In this document: piece by piece, positions 32,358 through 40,579 of the stretch
How positions within the stretch are numbered: the first letter of the stretch is position 1
How the letters are laid out: each line of letters begins with the position of its first letter
Source: an uncultured Verrucomicrobiales bacterium
Lineage (GTDB): Bacteria; Verrucomicrobiota; Verrucomicrobiia; Verrucomicrobiales; Akkermansiaceae
NCBI GenBank assembly: GCA_937893015.1
Contig: CALBJX010000094.1
Coordinates: 1-64,000 of the forward strand
Direction of reading: 5' to 3'
DNA length: 64,000 bases
Program-made: the position numbers and the translations under genes
The notes under the pieces: model-generated
The model's input: only the letters and a program-made list of their open reading frames with translations
Told to the model about the DNA's origin: nothing
The model's database searches: none

Positions 32358-33278
32358 ATGAACCCGCGTAAAGATTTGCTGACGATTGAATCCCTCGGTG
32401 TCGAGGAGATTCACGCCATCCTCGATTCCGCGACCGACATGAAAAAGGCCTTTCTCCGCGACGGAGAACTGCTGCCCAATCTGCATGGTCGCTCGGTGCT
32501 GACGCTCTTCTACGAACCGAGCACCCGCACCCGCTCCTCCTTTGAACTCGCCGCCCACCGCCTCGGCGCACATGTCACCACCTTCACGGTGGCGACCTCC
32601 TCCGTGGTGAAGGGCGAGAGTGTGCACGATACCATCGACACACTCATGAGCATGAAGCAGGACTACATCATCGTGCGCCACAAGAACAGCGGCATCCCTG
32701 CCGTGATTGCCCGCCACTGCAAGGCCGCCGTGGTGAACGCCGGCGACGGCGCACACGCACACCCCAGCCAGGCTTTTTTGGACGCCTTCACCATCCGCGA
32801 GAAATACGGCACGGTGGAAGGCAAGCGCGTGGTGATTATCGGCGATATCCTGCACAGCCGCGTGGCTCGCTCCACCAGCACCATGCTCCGCAAGCTCGGT
32901 GCCGCCGTGGCGTACATGGGGCCCGGCCCGCTGGTGCCCCCCACCGCGCACACGGGCATCCCGCGCTTCACCAACTGGGACGACGTGTTCGAGTGGAAGC
33001 CGGATGTCATCTACCTCCTGCGCGTGCAGAACGAGCGCATTGACACCCCCTTCTTCCCCGCTGCGGACTACCACCGCAGCTTCGGCGTGACGGAGGAACG
33101 CCTGCAGCGTCTCTCCGACCTCGACCTCTCCATCATGCATCCCGGCCCCGTGAACCGCGGCGTGGAGCTCTGCGACGCCGCCATGGACTACCGCAACTGC
33201 CTCGTCTGCAATCAGGTGCAGAACGGCGTCGTCGCCCGCATGGCCATCCTCAATTATCTCACCCCCGAAACCCTGTAA
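32358..33278 (+). CDS. pyrB: Aspartate carbamoyltransferase catalytic subunit
   Basis: The 306-residue enzyme carries the carbamoyl-phosphate motif FYEPSTRTRSSFELA (STRTR at 55-59), then GAHAHPSQAFLDAFTI (the HPTQ-type loop as HPSQ), VVIIGDILHSRVARS and the C-terminal MHPGPVNRGVEL aspartate-site loop. It makes carbamoyl-aspartate in pyrimidine synthesis. The frame is open upstream to an ATG inside the preceding hairpin, but MNPRKDLLTIESL is the natural start. No pyrI is present. A degenerate dihydroorotase gene follows 6 nt later, the pyrB-pyrC' arrangement of class A-type ATCases, where the inactive partner is structural. Confidence 0.95.
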   Translation: MNPRKDLLTIESLGVEEIHAILDSATDMKKAFLRDGELLPNLHGRSVLTLFYEPSTRTRSSFELAAHRLGAHVTTFTVATSSVVKGESVHDTIDTLMSMKQDYIIVRHKNSGIPAVIARHCKAAVVNAGDGAHAHPSQAFLDAFTIREKYGTVEGKRVVIIGDILHSRVARSTSTMLRKLGAAVAYMGPGPLVPPTAHTGIPRFTNWDDVFEWKPDVIYLLRVQNERIDTPFFPAADYHRSFGVTEERLQRLSDLDLSIMHPGPVNRGVELCDAAMDYRNCLVCNQVQNGVVARMAILNYLTPETL

Positions 33279-33284
33279 CGCTGC

Positions 33285-34577
33285 ATGAACCACACCTACA
33301 TCAAGAATGCTACATGGGCGCCCGATGGCGCCGCGTATGATTTCCGCCTCAGCCTCGGGGGCTGCGGCAAGGTGCCCTGCATCGGCGGCCACCCCCTCAC
33401 GGGCGTGGATGCCGTCGCCCCTGCCGGCACCATGGATATCCCCGCGGGTGCCGCGAGCGTGATTGACGCCACGGGCAAACTGGTGCTCCCCGCGCTCTTC
33501 GACCTGCACGCCAAGGTGGAAATCGAAGGCCGCAACAAGCGCGAGGCCATCTCCCGCGCGGGTCAGGCCGCACAGCAGGGCGGTGTCTGGGGCATGCTCA
33601 TCATGCCGACCAAGGGCTTTGTGTTCGATAACGCCGCTTCGCTGGACTTCTTCCGCCATGCCGTCACCAACCGCTCCGTCACGGAGATGATGCCCGCGGG
33701 CTGCATCACCATGGAGATGGGCGGCGAACAGCAGGCCCCCTACAACACGCTGGCCGCTCGCGGCGTGAACATCCTGAGCGACGGCGAGCATGTGCCGACC
33801 AACCTCCTCATGCTCCACCGCGCCATGAAGTACGCCGCCGAGCTGGGGCTCACCTTCGCCATCCGCGGCGATGTGCCCGTCCTCACGGAGAAGACCTACG
33901 CCCACCCGAGCACGACCTCCTACCGCCTCGGTCTGCACGGCACCCCCGCCTGTGCGGAGGAAATCGGCATCGAAACCCTCGTGCGCCTTGCGGAAGATGC
34001 GGGCGCGAAGCTCCACATCCAGACCGTCTCCACGGCTGGCGGTGTGGAGATTATCCGCCGTGCCAAGGCTGCGGGCAAGGTGAAGCTCACCGCCGAAGTC
34101 GCGCTGCACCACCTCCTCTACACGCACGAGGCCATCGGCGACTACGACACGACCTTCAAGGTGCTGCCCCCGCTGCGCGACGCCGCCGACCGCGACGCCC
34201 TGCTGGCGGGTGTGAAGGACGGCACCATCGACTGCATCGTGAGCGACCACACCCCCTGCATCCCCTTCGCCAAGAAGCAGGACTTTATCTCTGCCCCGCA
34301 GGGCATGACCGCGCTGGATTTCTTCCTGCCCACGCTCTACACCGAGCTCGTGAAGCCCGGCAAGCTCACGTGGGCGGAGCTGGTGCGCGCCTGCTGCACG
34401 GCTCCCGCTGCCATTGCTGCGCCCTCCGATGACGAGGGCTTGCCCGCCGCCATCCCGCTGCTGCTCTTCGACCCTGCGCAGCAGACCGTCGTCACCGCCG
34501 ACACCCTGCCGAGCGGTACCCTCAACACCCCGCTGCTCGGCAAGACCATTTGCGGCGGCGTGACGCTTCCTCTGTAA
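33285..34577 (+). CDS. pyrC': Dihydroorotase-like protein lacking metal ligands (PyrC')
   Basis: At 430 residues this is an amidohydrolase-fold protein of the dihydroorotase type: a β-sandwich N-terminus, KLVLPALFDLHAKVE, then SDGEHVPTN, AIRGDVP, LHIQTVSTAGG, VALHHLLYT and IVSDHTPC. The usual HxH metal pair is His75-Ala-Lys77, so the second His is lost. The His of the HxED motif is replaced (Arg194/Gly195), and the His of LHxxHVS is Thr247. Asp166 and Asp321 are retained. With three of the main ligands missing it is very unlikely to hydrolyse dihydroorotate. Pseudomonads have a comparable inactive PyrC' needed to assemble the PyrB holoenzyme, and the same role is inferred here. A true PyrC must lie elsewhere. 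Confidence 0.85.
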   Translation: MNHTYIKNATWAPDGAAYDFRLSLGGCGKVPCIGGHPLTGVDAVAPAGTMDIPAGAASVIDATGKLVLPALFDLHAKVEIEGRNKREAISRAGQAAQQGGVWGMLIMPTKGFVFDNAASLDFFRHAVTNRSVTEMMPAGCITMEMGGEQQAPYNTLAARGVNILSDGEHVPTNLLMLHRAMKYAAELGLTFAIRGDVPVLTEKTYAHPSTTSYRLGLHGTPACAEEIGIETLVRLAEDAGAKLHIQTVSTAGGVEIIRRAKAAGKVKLTAEVALHHLLYTHEAIGDYDTTFKVLPPLRDAADRDALLAGVKDGTIDCIVSDHTPCIPFAKKQDFISAPQGMTALDFFLPTLYTELVKPGKLTWAELVRACCTAPAAIAAPSDDEGLPAAIPLLLFDPAQQTVVTADTLPSGTLNTPLLGKTICGGVTLPL

Positions 34578-34595
34578 TTTTTCTCCTCGTCGGTT

Positions 34596-35537
34596 ATGAT
34601 TATCTACATCGTCAGCGACGGCAAGAAGGGACATCTCTCCCAGACGCGCGGGTTGGCCAACGCCCTGCTTGCGGAAGCGGCGAAGCGCAAGCCCGAGGGC
34701 ACGCACGCCGTGCATGAGGTGGACGTGAGCGGCAAGGGCTATTTCGCCAAGCTCTTCTACAAGGGCAAGGACCTCGATCTGCCCAAGCCCGACCTCATCC
34801 TCTGCGCGGGGCACGGCACACACTTCGCCGCGCTCAGCCTCGCTCGCCACACAGGCGCACTCTGCATGGTCTGCATGAAGCCCAGCCTGCCGCTGCGCTC
34901 CTTCGATCTCTGCATCACCCCGCGCCACGACCTGCCCGAAGGCACGGAGGCGGGCAGGGGAGTCTTCCCCACCATCGGTGCCATCAACGGCATCACGCCC
35001 AAGCCCGAGGTGCCGAAGACCGAGACGCTCATCCTCATCGGCGGCCCCAGCAAGAGCTACAACTGGGATGCCGAGATGCTCATCAACCAGCTCACGGAAA
35101 TCGCCCGCCAAAGCACCCGCCCGCTGGTGCTCACCACCTCCCGCCGCACGCCCGCGGACTTCGTGCGCGACGTCACCGTCGCCTGCCCGAACATCCGCCT
35201 CGTGCCCGTGGGGGAGACGGGCCCCAACTGGGTGGCGGAGCACCTCGCCTGTGCCCATGAGGTGTGGGTGACGCAGGACAGCGTGTCCATGGTGTATGAA
35301 TCCCTCTCGGCGGGTGCGCCCGTGGGCATCCTCGAAATGCCCGCCAAGCTCGGCCCGCACAAGCCGGATGCCTCCCGCATCGGTCGTGGGCTCCAGATGC
35401 TCATCTCGGACGGCAGCGTGTGCCGCTTCACCGAATGGGCGAAGACCCACGAACTGCCGCAGAGCAAGTGCGTACTCAACGAAGCGGGACGTGCCGCTGC
35501 CTACATCTTCGAACACTTCCCCCAACTCTGGAAATAA
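34596..35537 (+). CDS. ELM1/GtrOC1-like protein (DUF1022 family)
   Basis: The 313-residue protein begins IIYIVSDGKKGHLSQTRGLANAL. It contains LILCAGHGTHFAALSLAR, VFPTIGAINGITPK, LIGGPSKSYNW and a C-terminal TQDSVSMVYESLSAGAPVGILEMP. This pattern matches the mitochondrial-fission ELM1-like family, a glycosyltransferase-like fold found in many Gram-negative bacteria near surface-glycan genes. Biochemical function is not established. It overlaps the next gene, a group-1 glycosyltransferase, by 1 nt (TAATG), which supports a shared role in envelope glycan synthesis. Confidence 0.8.
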   Translation: MIIYIVSDGKKGHLSQTRGLANALLAEAAKRKPEGTHAVHEVDVSGKGYFAKLFYKGKDLDLPKPDLILCAGHGTHFAALSLARHTGALCMVCMKPSLPLRSFDLCITPRHDLPEGTEAGRGVFPTIGAINGITPKPEVPKTETLILIGGPSKSYNWDAEMLINQLTEIARQSTRPLVLTTSRRTPADFVRDVTVACPNIRLVPVGETGPNWVAEHLACAHEVWVTQDSVSMVYESLSAGAPVGILEMPAKLGPHKPDASRIGRGLQMLISDGSVCRFTEWAKTHELPQSKCVLNEAGRAAAYIFEHFPQLWK

Positions 35538-36637
35538 TGAAAGTGATGCATCTGCTGCCCTCGCTCTCCAGCGGGGGTGTGGAACAGGTCGTGCTGGAGC
35601 TCTGTCAGGGGCTCGGTGCGGCAGGGGTGGAGAATGTCGTCGTCTCCGCGGGTGGTGCCATGGTCGCCGCCGTGGAACAGGCAGGGGCGCGCCACATCTG
35701 CCGCCCCATCGGCAAAAAGAGCCTTTTCACCCTCTTCCAAGTCGGCAAGATGCGTCAGCTCCTCCGCGAGGAGAAGCCCGATGTGCTGCACCTGCACAGC
35801 CGCGTGCCCGCGTGGGTGGGCATCCTCGCCTGCCGCGGGCTTTCGGAGAGCGAGCGTCCGCGCATCATCACCACCTTCCACGGCTTCCACTCCGTCAACG
35901 CCTACTCCGCCGTCATGGCGAAGGGCGACAAGGTGATAGCCGTCTCCCGCTGCATGAAGCAGCACATCATCGAGAATTACCCCGCCACGCCCGCAGAGAA
36001 CATCGTCGTCATCCCCAACTCCGTGGACATTGCCACGCACTACCCCGAGTACCGCCCCACGGCGGAATGGGTGGCGGCGTGGAAGGCGCAGTTCCCCGAG
36101 CTGGAGGGCAAGTTCACCCTCTGCCTGCCGGGGCGCATCACCCGCATCAAGGGCGCGGAGCACCTCATCCCCATCCTCACCGAGCTGCGTGCGGCGGGCA
36201 TCCCCGCGCACGCCGTCATCGTCGGTGAGTGCAAGAAGGGCAAGGAGGCTTACAAGGAAGAAGTCAAAGCCGGATTCGCCGCGGCGGGGCTGGCCGATGC
36301 CGTGACATGGACGGGACACCGCACCGACCTGCGCGACGTCCTCTGCGTCTGCGATGTCACCCTTTCGCTCACCCTGCAACCCGAATCCTTCGGCAAGACC
36401 ACGCTCGATGCCCTCTCCCTCGGTCGCCCTGTTGCGGGCTACGAGCACGGCGGTGTCGGGGAGCAGTTAGAAGTCTTCCTCCCCGAAGGCCGCGTTCCCG
36501 CCTGCGACCCGCATGCCATGGCTCAGCTCCTCAGCGCGTGGCACACGCAGTGCCCCGCCCCCCGCCTCCCCATCCCCGCCCCCTACCGCCGCGAGGATAT
36601 GATTGAGGCGCACTTGAACTTGTATCAACAGGGGTGA
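35537..36637 (+). CDS. Glycosyltransferase family 4 protein
   Basis: The protein (366 aa) starts MKVMHLLPSLSSGGVEQVVLEL, the standard GT-B/GT4 opening. It has an acceptor domain with VLHLHSRVPAWVGILACR and TFHGFHSVN, and a nucleotide-sugar domain with LCLPGRITRIKGAEHLIPIL, VTWTGHRTDLRDVL and the donor-site EX7E region QPESFGKTTLDALSLGRPV. It would transfer a sugar from an NDP-sugar to a surface glycan on the cytoplasmic face. The ATG at 35537 overlaps the upstream stop. The donor and acceptor are unknown. Confidence 0.9.
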   Translation: MKVMHLLPSLSSGGVEQVVLELCQGLGAAGVENVVVSAGGAMVAAVEQAGARHICRPIGKKSLFTLFQVGKMRQLLREEKPDVLHLHSRVPAWVGILACRGLSESERPRIITTFHGFHSVNAYSAVMAKGDKVIAVSRCMKQHIIENYPATPAENIVVIPNSVDIATHYPEYRPTAEWVAAWKAQFPELEGKFTLCLPGRITRIKGAEHLIPILTELRAAGIPAHAVIVGECKKGKEAYKEEVKAGFAAAGLADAVTWTGHRTDLRDVLCVCDVTLSLTLQPESFGKTTLDALSLGRPVAGYEHGGVGEQLEVFLPEGRVPACDPHAMAQLLSAWHTQCPAPRLPIPAPYRREDMIEAHLNLYQQG

Positions 36638-36682
36638 GTTGAGTCAGTCGTCCTCGTATGGAGGCGGTAAACTCGATGCCTT

Positions 36683-37288
36683 TCAGTGTTCATCCGCCAA
36701 GAGGCCTTGCAGCTGCTTGTGCGCGTAGTGCAGACGGGAGCGGAGCGTGCCTTCGGAAATGTTGATGATTCTGGCAATTTCGGGATAGGAAAGGCCCTGA
36801 ATGTCGCAGAGGTTGACAACCTCTTGGTGCGCGGGGGAGAGTTGGGAGATGGCGTAGGCCAGCTTCTTGCGCAGATCGGTATTTTGTGCACTGCGCACGG
36901 GGTCTGACTCCGGCGTCTTGTCGGCCAGCTCACCATCCTTCTCCAGCGGGTCGCCGTTTTCCGTGTCGTCGATGCTGTAGCCGCTGCGTTCGCGCTTGCG
37001 CTTGCGGAGGAAGTTGCGCGCCTGATTCAGGGCAATGGAGTACAGCCATGTGTAGAAGGAGCTGCTGCCTTTGAAGTAACGCAGGGAATGGAAGGCTTTG
37101 AGGAAGGACTCCTGCGCCACATCGTAGGCATCGGCCTCGCTGTTGAGCATCTTGACGAGGGTGCCCGTCAGCTTGCGGCTATGGCGGCGGATGAGCTCGT
37201 CAAACGCACGCGTTTTGCCGCCGAGGGTTCTCTCGATGAGCTCCTCGTCACTCAAATCCGCGAACGGCACTGTGGGTTCTTCTTTCAT
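36683..37288 (-). CDS. ECF-type RNA polymerase sigma factor
   Basis: The 201-residue protein has region 2 (FDELIRRHSRKLTGTLVKMLNSEADAYDVAQESFLKAFHSLRYFKGSSSFYTWLYSIALNQARNFLRKRKRER), an acidic linker (DTENGDPLEKDGELADKTPESDPV) and region 4 (AISQLSPAHQEVVNLCDIQGLSYPEIARIINISEGTLRSRLHYAHKQLQ) with its helix-turn-helix. It resembles the RpoE/SigW group. ECF sigmas are usually followed by a membrane anti-sigma factor, but the next sequence is the convergent glycosyltransferase, so no cognate anti-sigma is present here. It lies downstream of purF on the same strand, separated by a hairpin. Confidence 0.92.
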   Translation of the reverse strand: MKEEPTVPFADLSDEELIERTLGGKTRAFDELIRRHSRKLTGTLVKMLNSEADAYDVAQESFLKAFHSLRYFKGSSSFYTWLYSIALNQARNFLRKRKRERSGYSIDDTENGDPLEKDGELADKTPESDPVRSAQNTDLRKKLAYAISQLSPAHQEVVNLCDIQGLSYPEIARIINISEGTLRSRLHYAHKQLQGLLADEH

Positions 37289-37327
37289 GCTGGGGATTCT
37301 TCATGGGGTGTCGGGTTGGGGGCGGGG

Positions 37328-37358
37328 CGACCCGATGCACACGGGGTGCATCGGGTCG
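37328..37358. terminator. Strong hairpin between purF and the sigma-factor gene
   Basis: A perfect 13-bp stem (37328-37340 with 37346-37358) has a 5-nt loop. There is no T-run on either strand, so it may stabilise or attenuate rather than terminate fully. Confidence 0.5.
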
Positions 37359-37398
37359 TTAGGGAAAAATCTGTAGGAAAATCAGTACCCTCGACCCG

Positions 37399-39315
37399 TC
37401 AGACGGGCAGGGAGTACGAGCGGCCGTCGCGCTTCTCAAACCAGTTGATGAAGGCAACGTTGACGGTGGTGTAGCCGCCGGGGGTGGGGTAATCACCGCT
37501 GAAGTACCAGTCGCCGCAGGGACCTTCGATGGACTTGTGCAGCCCTTCGAGGCTCTGGTAGATGACCTGCACCTCGCAGGGGGCGTTCTCCGGTGTCACC
37601 AAGCGGCCGACCTCTTCCGTAATCTCGTCGTCCGTGAAGGGTGCGTAGATTTGCTTGACGGGGTTGGTGCGCTGCTCGACGGGGAGGGTGAGCTGGCGCT
37701 TGCACTCGTTGTAGATGGAGGTGATGTAGTCGTACATCCCGCGCTTCTTGAGCAGGGAGATGGCGGCTTGGAAGGCGATGAACTTGCCCAGCTCGCTCAT
37801 GTCGATGCCGTAGCAGTCGGGGTAGCGAATCTGCGGTGCGCTGGAGACGATGACCAGCTTGCGGGCCTTGGTGCGGCTCAGCAGACGGAGCAGGGAGGTC
37901 TTCAGCGTGGTGCCGCGCACGATGGAGTCATCGATGGCGACAAGCACTTCATCGGATTCCATGGCGCCGAAGGTGAGGTCGTACACCTGCGAGACCATCT
38001 GGCCGCGGCTGGATTCCTGCGTGATGAAGGTGCGCAGCTTGATATCCTTGTGGATAATCTTTTCCGCGCGAGGCCAGCGGCGCAGGATGAGCTCGTCGAT
38101 GAGTTCTTCACTCATCTTGCCGTTGCGGAAGGCTTCCTTCATCTGCGCCGTCACTTTGTTGCGGCGGTAGGCACGCAGACCCTCCAACAGGCCGTAGTAG
38201 GAGACTTCCGCCGTGTTGGGGATGTAGGTAATGGCGGCTTTGGAGAAATTGCCGTCGAGGCTTTCGACCACTTTCTCCGTAAGCTCGGCGCCCAAGGCCT
38301 TGCGTTCGCGGTACACGATGGGGTCGTTGCCGCGGGAGAAGTAGATGCCTTCGAAGGAGCAGGGGGTGGGTTCCAGCGGCGTGGTGTACTCGCGGATGGT
38401 GACCTTGCCGTCGTTCTTGACGACAATCATGTTGGCGCGGGCGAGTTCATGCACGTCTTCGTTTTCTACTTCCATGACACTCATCAGCGGCACGCGCTCG
38501 CTGGCGATGGCAAGGTACTCATCCGTCAGAACGTAGTGGCAGGGGCGGATGCCGTGCGGGTCACGCAGGCAGAAGAAGTCGCCGTTGCCGACGCCGCCCA
38601 TCACGCAGAAGCCGCCGTCCCACGTCTTGGCTGCCTCGCCCACGATGGAGTAGAGGTCGAGGCGGCGGGAGATTTCCGCAGGAATCTCGGGGCCGGGCAT
38701 GGTGCCGCGCAGCTCGCGGTAGATTTCGTTGTGGGCATCATCGAGATGGAAGCCCACGTCCGCAAGGATGGCCTGTGTGTCGGTGTCGAACACGGGGTGC
38801 TGACCGCGCTGGATGAGACGCTGGTTAATCTCATGCGTGTTGGTCATGTTGAAGTTGCCCAACATCATGAGGGTGCGCGTCGCCCAGTTGGTGCGGCGCA
38901 GGTAGGGGTGGCAGCTGCCTTCATCGAAACGGCCGCTGGTGCCGTAGCGCATGTGCCCCATCAGAATCTCACCGCCGAAGTCGAACTTTGTCTTGTAGTC
39001 CGCGCAATCCGTGCCGTTGATGATGCCGGACTGTCGCATATCGTGCAGGTTGTGCTGCGCGGTGTTGAAGATTTTGGTGAGGGCGTCCTTGGTGGCGTCT
39101 CGGGCGCGGAAGACGTAGGGCTCACCCAGCGGCATGTTCAGCTTGATGCAGCCGATGCCCGCGCCGTCCTGACCGCGGTTGTGCTGCTTCTCCATGAGGA
39201 GGAACAGCTTATTGAAGGCCCAGTCAGGGGAGCCGTACTTCGCTTCGAAGTACGACAGCGGTTTGAGCAGACGGATGGCTGCCACGCCGCATTCGTGATG
39301 GAGAGGATCTGACAT
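37399..39315 (-). CDS. purF: Amidophosphoribosyltransferase (large PurF type)
   Basis: The 638-residue protein has the Ntn glutaminase nucleophile after a short propeptide (MSDPLHHECGVA, Cys9) and the conserved EKQHNRGQDGAG and HMRYGTSG blocks. The C-terminal PRTase carries VLVAIDDSIVRGTTLKTSLLRLL, the PRPP-binding motif. It makes phosphoribosylamine, the first step of purine synthesis. The length and motif details match the about 630-residue version of Bacteroidetes/PVC bacteria, longer than the about 505-residue E. coli enzyme. It follows purM on the same strand across a 65-nt gap that holds a heptad array. Confidence 0.9.
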   Translation of the reverse strand: MSDPLHHECGVAAIRLLKPLSYFEAKYGSPDWAFNKLFLLMEKQHNRGQDGAGIGCIKLNMPLGEPYVFRARDATKDALTKIFNTAQHNLHDMRQSGIINGTDCADYKTKFDFGGEILMGHMRYGTSGRFDEGSCHPYLRRTNWATRTLMMLGNFNMTNTHEINQRLIQRGQHPVFDTDTQAILADVGFHLDDAHNEIYRELRGTMPGPEIPAEISRRLDLYSIVGEAAKTWDGGFCVMGGVGNGDFFCLRDPHGIRPCHYVLTDEYLAIASERVPLMSVMEVENEDVHELARANMIVVKNDGKVTIREYTTPLEPTPCSFEGIYFSRGNDPIVYRERKALGAELTEKVVESLDGNFSKAAITYIPNTAEVSYYGLLEGLRAYRRNKVTAQMKEAFRNGKMSEELIDELILRRWPRAEKIIHKDIKLRTFITQESSRGQMVSQVYDLTFGAMESDEVLVAIDDSIVRGTTLKTSLLRLLSRTKARKLVIVSSAPQIRYPDCYGIDMSELGKFIAFQAAISLLKKRGMYDYITSIYNECKRQLTLPVEQRTNPVKQIYAPFTDDEITEEVGRLVTPENAPCEVQVIYQSLEGLHKSIEGPCGDWYFSGDYPTPGGYTTVNVAFINWFEKRDGRSYSLPV

Positions 39316-39322
39316 GAAGGAA

Positions 39323-39350
39323 GTACGAGGTACGATGTACGATGTACGAA
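39323..39350. repeat. Heptad array, TACGATG type (copy A3)
   Basis: Four units (gtacgag, gtacgat, gtacgat, gtacgaa) occupy the purM-purF intergenic region. They match copies A1 (inverted) and A2, including the terminal gtacgaa unit. Confidence 0.7.
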
Positions 39351-39380
39351 GGATGGGCGTTGCCGCCCGCCCGTTGAGGC

Positions 39381-40379
39381 TTACTTGCGGACGGTGACCT
39401 TGATGCCGGCGCCTTCGCGCATGGTGCCGATGATCGTGCCGCCGGGACCGGCCGTCATGGCCTGTTCCGCCTGCTCGGGCTTCACGATGGCCACCCAGCC
39501 GATGCCCATGTTGAAGGTGTGGAAGCGGTCCTCCGCATCCACGAAGGCGAGCACCTTCTGCGCGGGTTCGTTGTCCCAGTAGGGAATTTCGAGGTCGGCA
39601 CCCTTGTCGCCGAGGAAACGCTCCAGGTTCTCGGGCAGACCGCCGCCCGTGATGTGGGCGTAGGCCTTGGGGGTGATGCCGAGCTTGCGCATGTCGTTCA
39701 CCACATCATGATACAGGCGGGTGGGGGCAAGGAGGTCGCGCAGCTCCTGTTCCGTCAGCAGGTCCGGGTTCTGCTGCAGCACACGGCGCACGAGGCTCCA
39801 GCCGTTGGCGTGGAAGCCATCGGAGGGGTAGCCGATGAGCACGTCCCCGACCTCCACCGTGGAGGGGTCAAGCATCAGGGATTTTTCCACACAGCCGATG
39901 CTGAAGCCTGCCATTTCCACGAGGCCCTCGGGCACGACGCCGGGCATTTCCGCCGTTTCACCGCCCGCAAGGATGCAGTTGCAATCCTCGCAGTAGTCGC
40001 ACATGCCGGCCACGAGGCGGGTGATGCGGGGCTGCTCTTTCTGCAGGTTGGAGATGCCGAGGTAGTCGAGGAAGACCAAGGGGTCACCGCCCGTGGTGAG
40101 CACATCGTTCACATTCATGGCAACGAGGTCCTTGCCCGCCGTCTCCAGCATGTCCATTTCGAAAAGAATTTCCGTCTTGGTGCCGACACCGTCGGTGCCC
40201 GTCACCATCACGGGTTCCTTGTAGGAGGACAGGTCGTACGCCGCAGCGAAGAGGCCGTAAGCGTTGCAGAGCTGGCGGTTCTTCTGCGTGCGCTTGACGT
40301 GGGACTTGATGTCGTTGACGAAAGACTGCGCCTGAATGGTGTCGACGCCGGATTGCTTGTAAGTGAGGTTGCCGGACAT
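39381..40379 (-). CDS. purM: Phosphoribosylformylglycinamidine cyclo-ligase
   Basis: The product (332 aa) shows the AIR synthetase family order: MSGNLTYKQSGVDTIQAQ, VMVTGTDGVGTKTEILFEM (ATP/Mg site), MNVNDVLTTGGDPLVFLDYL, LAGGETAEMPG and ITGGGLPENLERFLG, and a C-terminal IGWVAIV segment. It closes the imidazole ring in purine synthesis. An alternative in-frame ATG at 40394 (MPHTT) is nearer the promoter. Purine genes purE (31893) and purF (37399) also lie in the window, but only purF is linked. Confidence 0.95.
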   Translation of the reverse strand: MSGNLTYKQSGVDTIQAQSFVNDIKSHVKRTQKNRQLCNAYGLFAAAYDLSSYKEPVMVTGTDGVGTKTEILFEMDMLETAGKDLVAMNVNDVLTTGGDPLVFLDYLGISNLQKEQPRITRLVAGMCDYCEDCNCILAGGETAEMPGVVPEGLVEMAGFSIGCVEKSLMLDPSTVEVGDVLIGYPSDGFHANGWSLVRRVLQQNPDLLTEQELRDLLAPTRLYHDVVNDMRKLGITPKAYAHITGGGLPENLERFLGDKGADLEIPYWDNEPAQKVLAFVDAEDRFHTFNMGIGWVAIVKPEQAEQAMTAGPGGTIIGTMREGAGIKVTVRK

Positions 40380-40410
40380 GGTGGTGTGTGGCATCTTGGG
40401 ATGCGGGCTC

Positions 40411-40439
40411 ATTATAGCCGTTCGCGCCCCGTTTGGCAA
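40411..40439 (-). promoter_or_regulatory. purM-purF promoter
   Basis: On the minus strand TTGCCA (40434-40439), 17 bp, TATAAT (40411-40416). The two possible ATGs lie 16 nt (40394) and 31 nt (40379) downstream. No PurR-type box or riboswitch was recognised. Confidence 0.7.
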
Positions 40440-40579
40440 GCCGTTTTTCCCCGTTTGCTCCAACTGATTCTGTTTCTCCTGCCATGTGCTTGCCCTGCCG
40501 ATTCTTTTCAGGTATCGCAGAGCCTATCAACTATCTAAAAGTCATGGCTTTTCTCCGGCTCTCAATTTATTCTTGCAGC

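Noticed and set aside
31812..35525. A 1,237-codon open frame on the minus strand opposite purE-pyrB-pyrC'-ELM1.
   Set aside because: It lies opposite four well-supported genes and is rich in His/Gly/Val/Glu typical of antisense GC-rich coding DNA. No domain is recognisable and it has no promoter or ribosome site.
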